The notes beneath the pieces were generated by a model, which saw nothing but the letters and a program-made list of their open reading frames with translations, was not told where the DNA came from and did not search any database. From Bacilli bacterium (lineage in GTDB: Bacteria > Bacillota_I > Bacilli_A > ML615J-28 > CAG-698), in assembly GCA_017617065.1 (NCBI GenBank), contig JAFZWP010000021.1:1-64000 (forward strand): a DNA stretch of 64,000 nt. The letters run 5' to 3'. Both the position numbers and the translations under genes were made by a program. Shown here piece after piece: positions 62,246 to 64,000 of the stretch (positions are counted from its first letter, which is position 1; every line of letters starts with the position of its first letter).

Positions 62246-63115
62246 ATGGGAAATTATTTAATTAAAGCTTTAGCTTATAAAGAGCAAGTAAGAGTATTTT
62301 TAGTTAATGCACCAAATGCATTAAATGAAGCAATCAAGCGCCATGATGTATGGCCATCTGCTGCTAGTTGTCTTGGTAAAATTATGACAATGGGTCTATT
62401 TTTAGGCGCCAATCTAAAAGGTGATGAAGCAGTTACTGTAAAATATAATGCGGAAGGGCCTATTGGATCAATTGTTGTTGATGCTAATGCAAATGGTGAT
62501 GTAAGAGGCTACGTTCAATCTAATCATATTAATTTTGTTAATAATGATGGCGGCTTAAATGAAGCAATGACTTTAGGCAATGCTGGATTTTTAGATGTTA
62601 TTAAAGATTTGCATTTAAAAGATTTCTTTACATCTTCAGTAGAAGCAACTGGAAATATTGCTAACGATTTTACTAAATATTATGTGGAGAGTGAACAAAC
62701 ACCTACACTAATTAGTTTAGGAACATTAATTGATGTTAATAACTTAGCAATTATCAATGGCGGTATTTTAATTCAACTATTACCTAATGCTACTGAAGAA
62801 GCTATTAATTATATTGAATCAAAATATGATATCTTAAAAAAGATGTCTAGCTTACTTCAATCTTCATCTTTAGAAGAAATATTATCAATGATATTTGAAG
62901 ATGGAGAGATTGTTGGAAGACTTGATATTAAGTTTAGTTGCCCATGCAATAAAGATAGATTTAAAGAAGGCTTATTAACATTATCAAAAAAAGATTTAGA
63001 AGAAATGATTAATGATAATAAACCGATTGAAACTATTTGTCATTATTGTGGGGAAAAGTATGAATTTAGTGTTGAAGAATTAAAAGAGATATTAAAGCAA
63101 AAAGGAAGTAAATAA
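62246..63115 (+). CDS. hslO: Redox-regulated chaperone Hsp33
   Basis: About 289 residues with the Hsp33 N-terminal domain (YLIKALAYKEQVRVFLVNA, VKYNAEGPIGSIVVDANANGDVRGYV) and a C-terminal zinc-redox switch made of CPC near 231 and CHYC near 264 (CxC and CxxC). Oxidation releases zinc and activates the holdase in the cytoplasm. I start at the ATG at 62246 with AGGTGA 6 nt upstream rather than an in-frame GTG at 62237, which sits inside that site. Plus-strand, single-gene unit. Confidence 0.95.
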   Translation: MGNYLIKALAYKEQVRVFLVNAPNALNEAIKRHDVWPSAASCLGKIMTMGLFLGANLKGDEAVTVKYNAEGPIGSIVVDANANGDVRGYVQSNHINFVNNDGGLNEAMTLGNAGFLDVIKDLHLKDFFTSSVEATGNIANDFTKYYVESEQTPTLISLGTLIDVNNLAIINGGILIQLLPNATEEAINYIESKYDILKKMSSLLQSSSLEEILSMIFEDGEIVGRLDIKFSCPCNKDRFKEGLLTLSKKDLEEMINDNKPIETICHYCGEKYEFSVEELKEILKQKGSK

Positions 63116-63127
63116 TTTACTTCCTTT
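63101..63127. terminator. Terminator after hslO
   Basis: AAAGGAAGTAAAT pairs with ATTTACTTCCTTT across a short loop; the hslO stop codon is inside the stem, and the minus-strand transporter gene ends 11 bp beyond. Confidence 0.8.
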
Positions 63128-63138
63128 TATTATGGCTT

Positions 63139-64000
63139 TTATTCATTAGTTTCAGTTGAAGCTTCTTCTTCATGATGCTCTTTTTTAGTTTCAATATCAG
63201 CCATCATCTTATCATAATATTCTTCATCCACGATGAATTTCTTTCTTTGAACCCACATTGATCCAAACATTAATAAACATGGAACAACGCAGCATGAAAT
63301 TCTAATTACTAATCTTGTACCAAATGTACGTTTAGCATCATATATTTCATCTGCTGCATTATGAATTTCTGAATTTGATGCATCAGACACTGTAATTAAT
63401 AATTGATAATCATACCCATCAACTACAAATACTAAAGCAGTATCATCTTTTAATTGTACAGAATCTAGATATTTACCTTTATCATCAACTCTTACAATAT
63501 ACATATATCCAATGGCATCTAGATATTCTGGATTTACTTGACACTTATTAAGTGTTTCATAATTACCATTTGCCATTGTTTCATTTAATTCTTCTACTGT
63601 AGCTCCATTTGCTTCTAATGCTTTAAGAGCTTTATATTCAGTTACATAATCGCGAGCGGTTTGAGCTGTTTCATAACGTTTTTCAAATACATTCTTTTGT
63701 GTTTCAATTGTACTAATGTTTTGTGTAATTGCATATAAGCCTGAAACAATTAACGTAACTGTTACTACTAAATATTTAACAGCATCCGCAAACTTAACAA
63801 TTAATGGTCTCATTGTAGTTACAACTGCTTCTTCACGTCTGCCTGTTAAGAATTCATTGTATTCTACGCAGTTATTTAAGTTAACAAGTTCAGCTACGTA
63901 GAATAATGTGTTACCAGCAAATACAAGTAATGCAAATGCACATAGAGGAATAATTAGAGGAATACCAGTATTAAACCAGCCCATTAAGCCAAGTCCAATA
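63139..64000 (-). CDS. GPH-type MFS sugar transporter, C-terminal part (cut by window end)
   Basis: The frame is open through the window end, so the N-terminus is missing; 287 codons are visible. The segment VEYNEFLTGRREEAVVTTMRPLIVKFADAVKYLV is typical of glycoside-pentoside-hexuronide MFS transporters (the VEYNE-TGRREE loop), with helices on both sides. A large extracytoplasmic insert (about 95-215) separates this from a last helix (about 225-245), and the tail is acidic and charged. GPH proteins couple sugars to cations. The big insert is unusual for the family. The substrate is unknown. Confidence 0.8.
   Translation of the reverse strand, partial: IGLGLMGWFNTGIPLIIPLCAFALLVFAGNTLFYVAELVNLNNCVEYNEFLTGRREEAVVTTMRPLIVKFADAVKYLVVTVTLIVSGLYAITQNISTIETQKNVFEKRYETAQTARDYVTEYKALKALEANGATVEELNETMANGNYETLNKCQVNPEYLDAIGYMYIVRVDDKGKYLDSVQLKDDTALVFVVDGYDYQLLITVSDASNSEIHNAADEIYDAKRTFGTRLVIRISCCVVPCLLMFGSMWVQRKKFIVDEEYYDKMMADIETKKEHHEEEASTETNE

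Overview
The window is a low-GC, almost wholly minus-strand chromosomal segment of a Bacillota-type bacterium, probably an uncultured gut-associated member of Bacilli or an Erysipelotrichia/tenericute-like relative. Supporting signs are a T-box leader in front of pheST, a short SRP RNA without an Alu arm, Shine-Dalgarno GGAGG sites, type III pantothenate kinase and lipoprotein signal peptides. TGA is a normal stop (trmB, coaX and the GH20 gene all end in TGA inside ATGA overlaps), so the Mycoplasma code is not used. Assignment below class level is inference. Promoters are unusually easy to read: a TATAAT-like -10, often with an extended TGn, 17 bp from a TTGnnn box.

Layout. 1-1.5 kb: a cut lipoprotein gene and a YitT-type membrane protein. 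1.5-7.35 kb: a three-gene phosphorelay (hybrid histidine kinase, REC-EAL phosphodiesterase, HPt protein) flanked by a ~300-bp repeat family (one copy at 1.55-1.85 kb, two full and one truncated tandem copy at 6.63-7.35 kb). Each full copy has a conserved -10, two hairpins and a minus-strand terminator. One hairpin changes by compensatory substitutions, so I read these as a tandem small-RNA candidate. 7.35-8.5 kb: rpsF-ssb-rpsR with a structured leader. 8.6-11.2 kb: a CtpE/Exp7-like P-type ATPase. 11.3-17.3 kb: an operon of lipoprotein, coaX, a membrane-tethered EIIB-like protein without its cysteine, transketolase, PepV-type dipeptidase, trmB and a DJ-1 protein. 17.4-18.3 kb: a divergent metallo-beta-lactamase-fold hydrolase. 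18.4-25 kb: a Phe T-box operon (nitroreductase-like, pheS, pheT, P-loop kinase, two tandem aldose-1-epimerase-like genes). 25-28.2 kb: a DUF4886 lipoprotein and clpP.

28.2-44.4 kb is the most striking region: one 16-kb operon for uptake and breakdown of an N-acetylhexosamine-containing glycan. It encodes an intracellular GH20 hexosaminidase, a 1080-residue membrane-anchored solute-binding protein with carbohydrate-binding-like modules, two separate MalF/MalG-type permease pairs, a membrane-anchored beta-propeller/TPR protein, a Yip1-family protein, a 1054-residue DUF5696-like protein and, after a hairpin, nagB. A direct-repeat operator-like site overlaps its promoter. No ATPase subunit is encoded, so a shared ATPase elsewhere is implied.

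44.5-57.4 kb: queH-dusB, two ABC-FtsX fusion exporters in tandem, SRP RNA, tadA, tdk, rpmE on the plus strand, then an operon running from an aspartase-superfamily protein with an altered catalytic loop through two YcxB-like membrane proteins and a nuclease-fold protein to a pseudouridine synthase, and tRNA-Gln/tRNA-Tyr. 57.4-64 kb: a small membrane protein, lysS fused to a C-terminal tRNA-binding domain, a three-gene membrane-protein operon containing a third YcxB-like paralogue, hslO (Hsp33), and the C-terminal part of a GPH/MFS transporter running off the window end.
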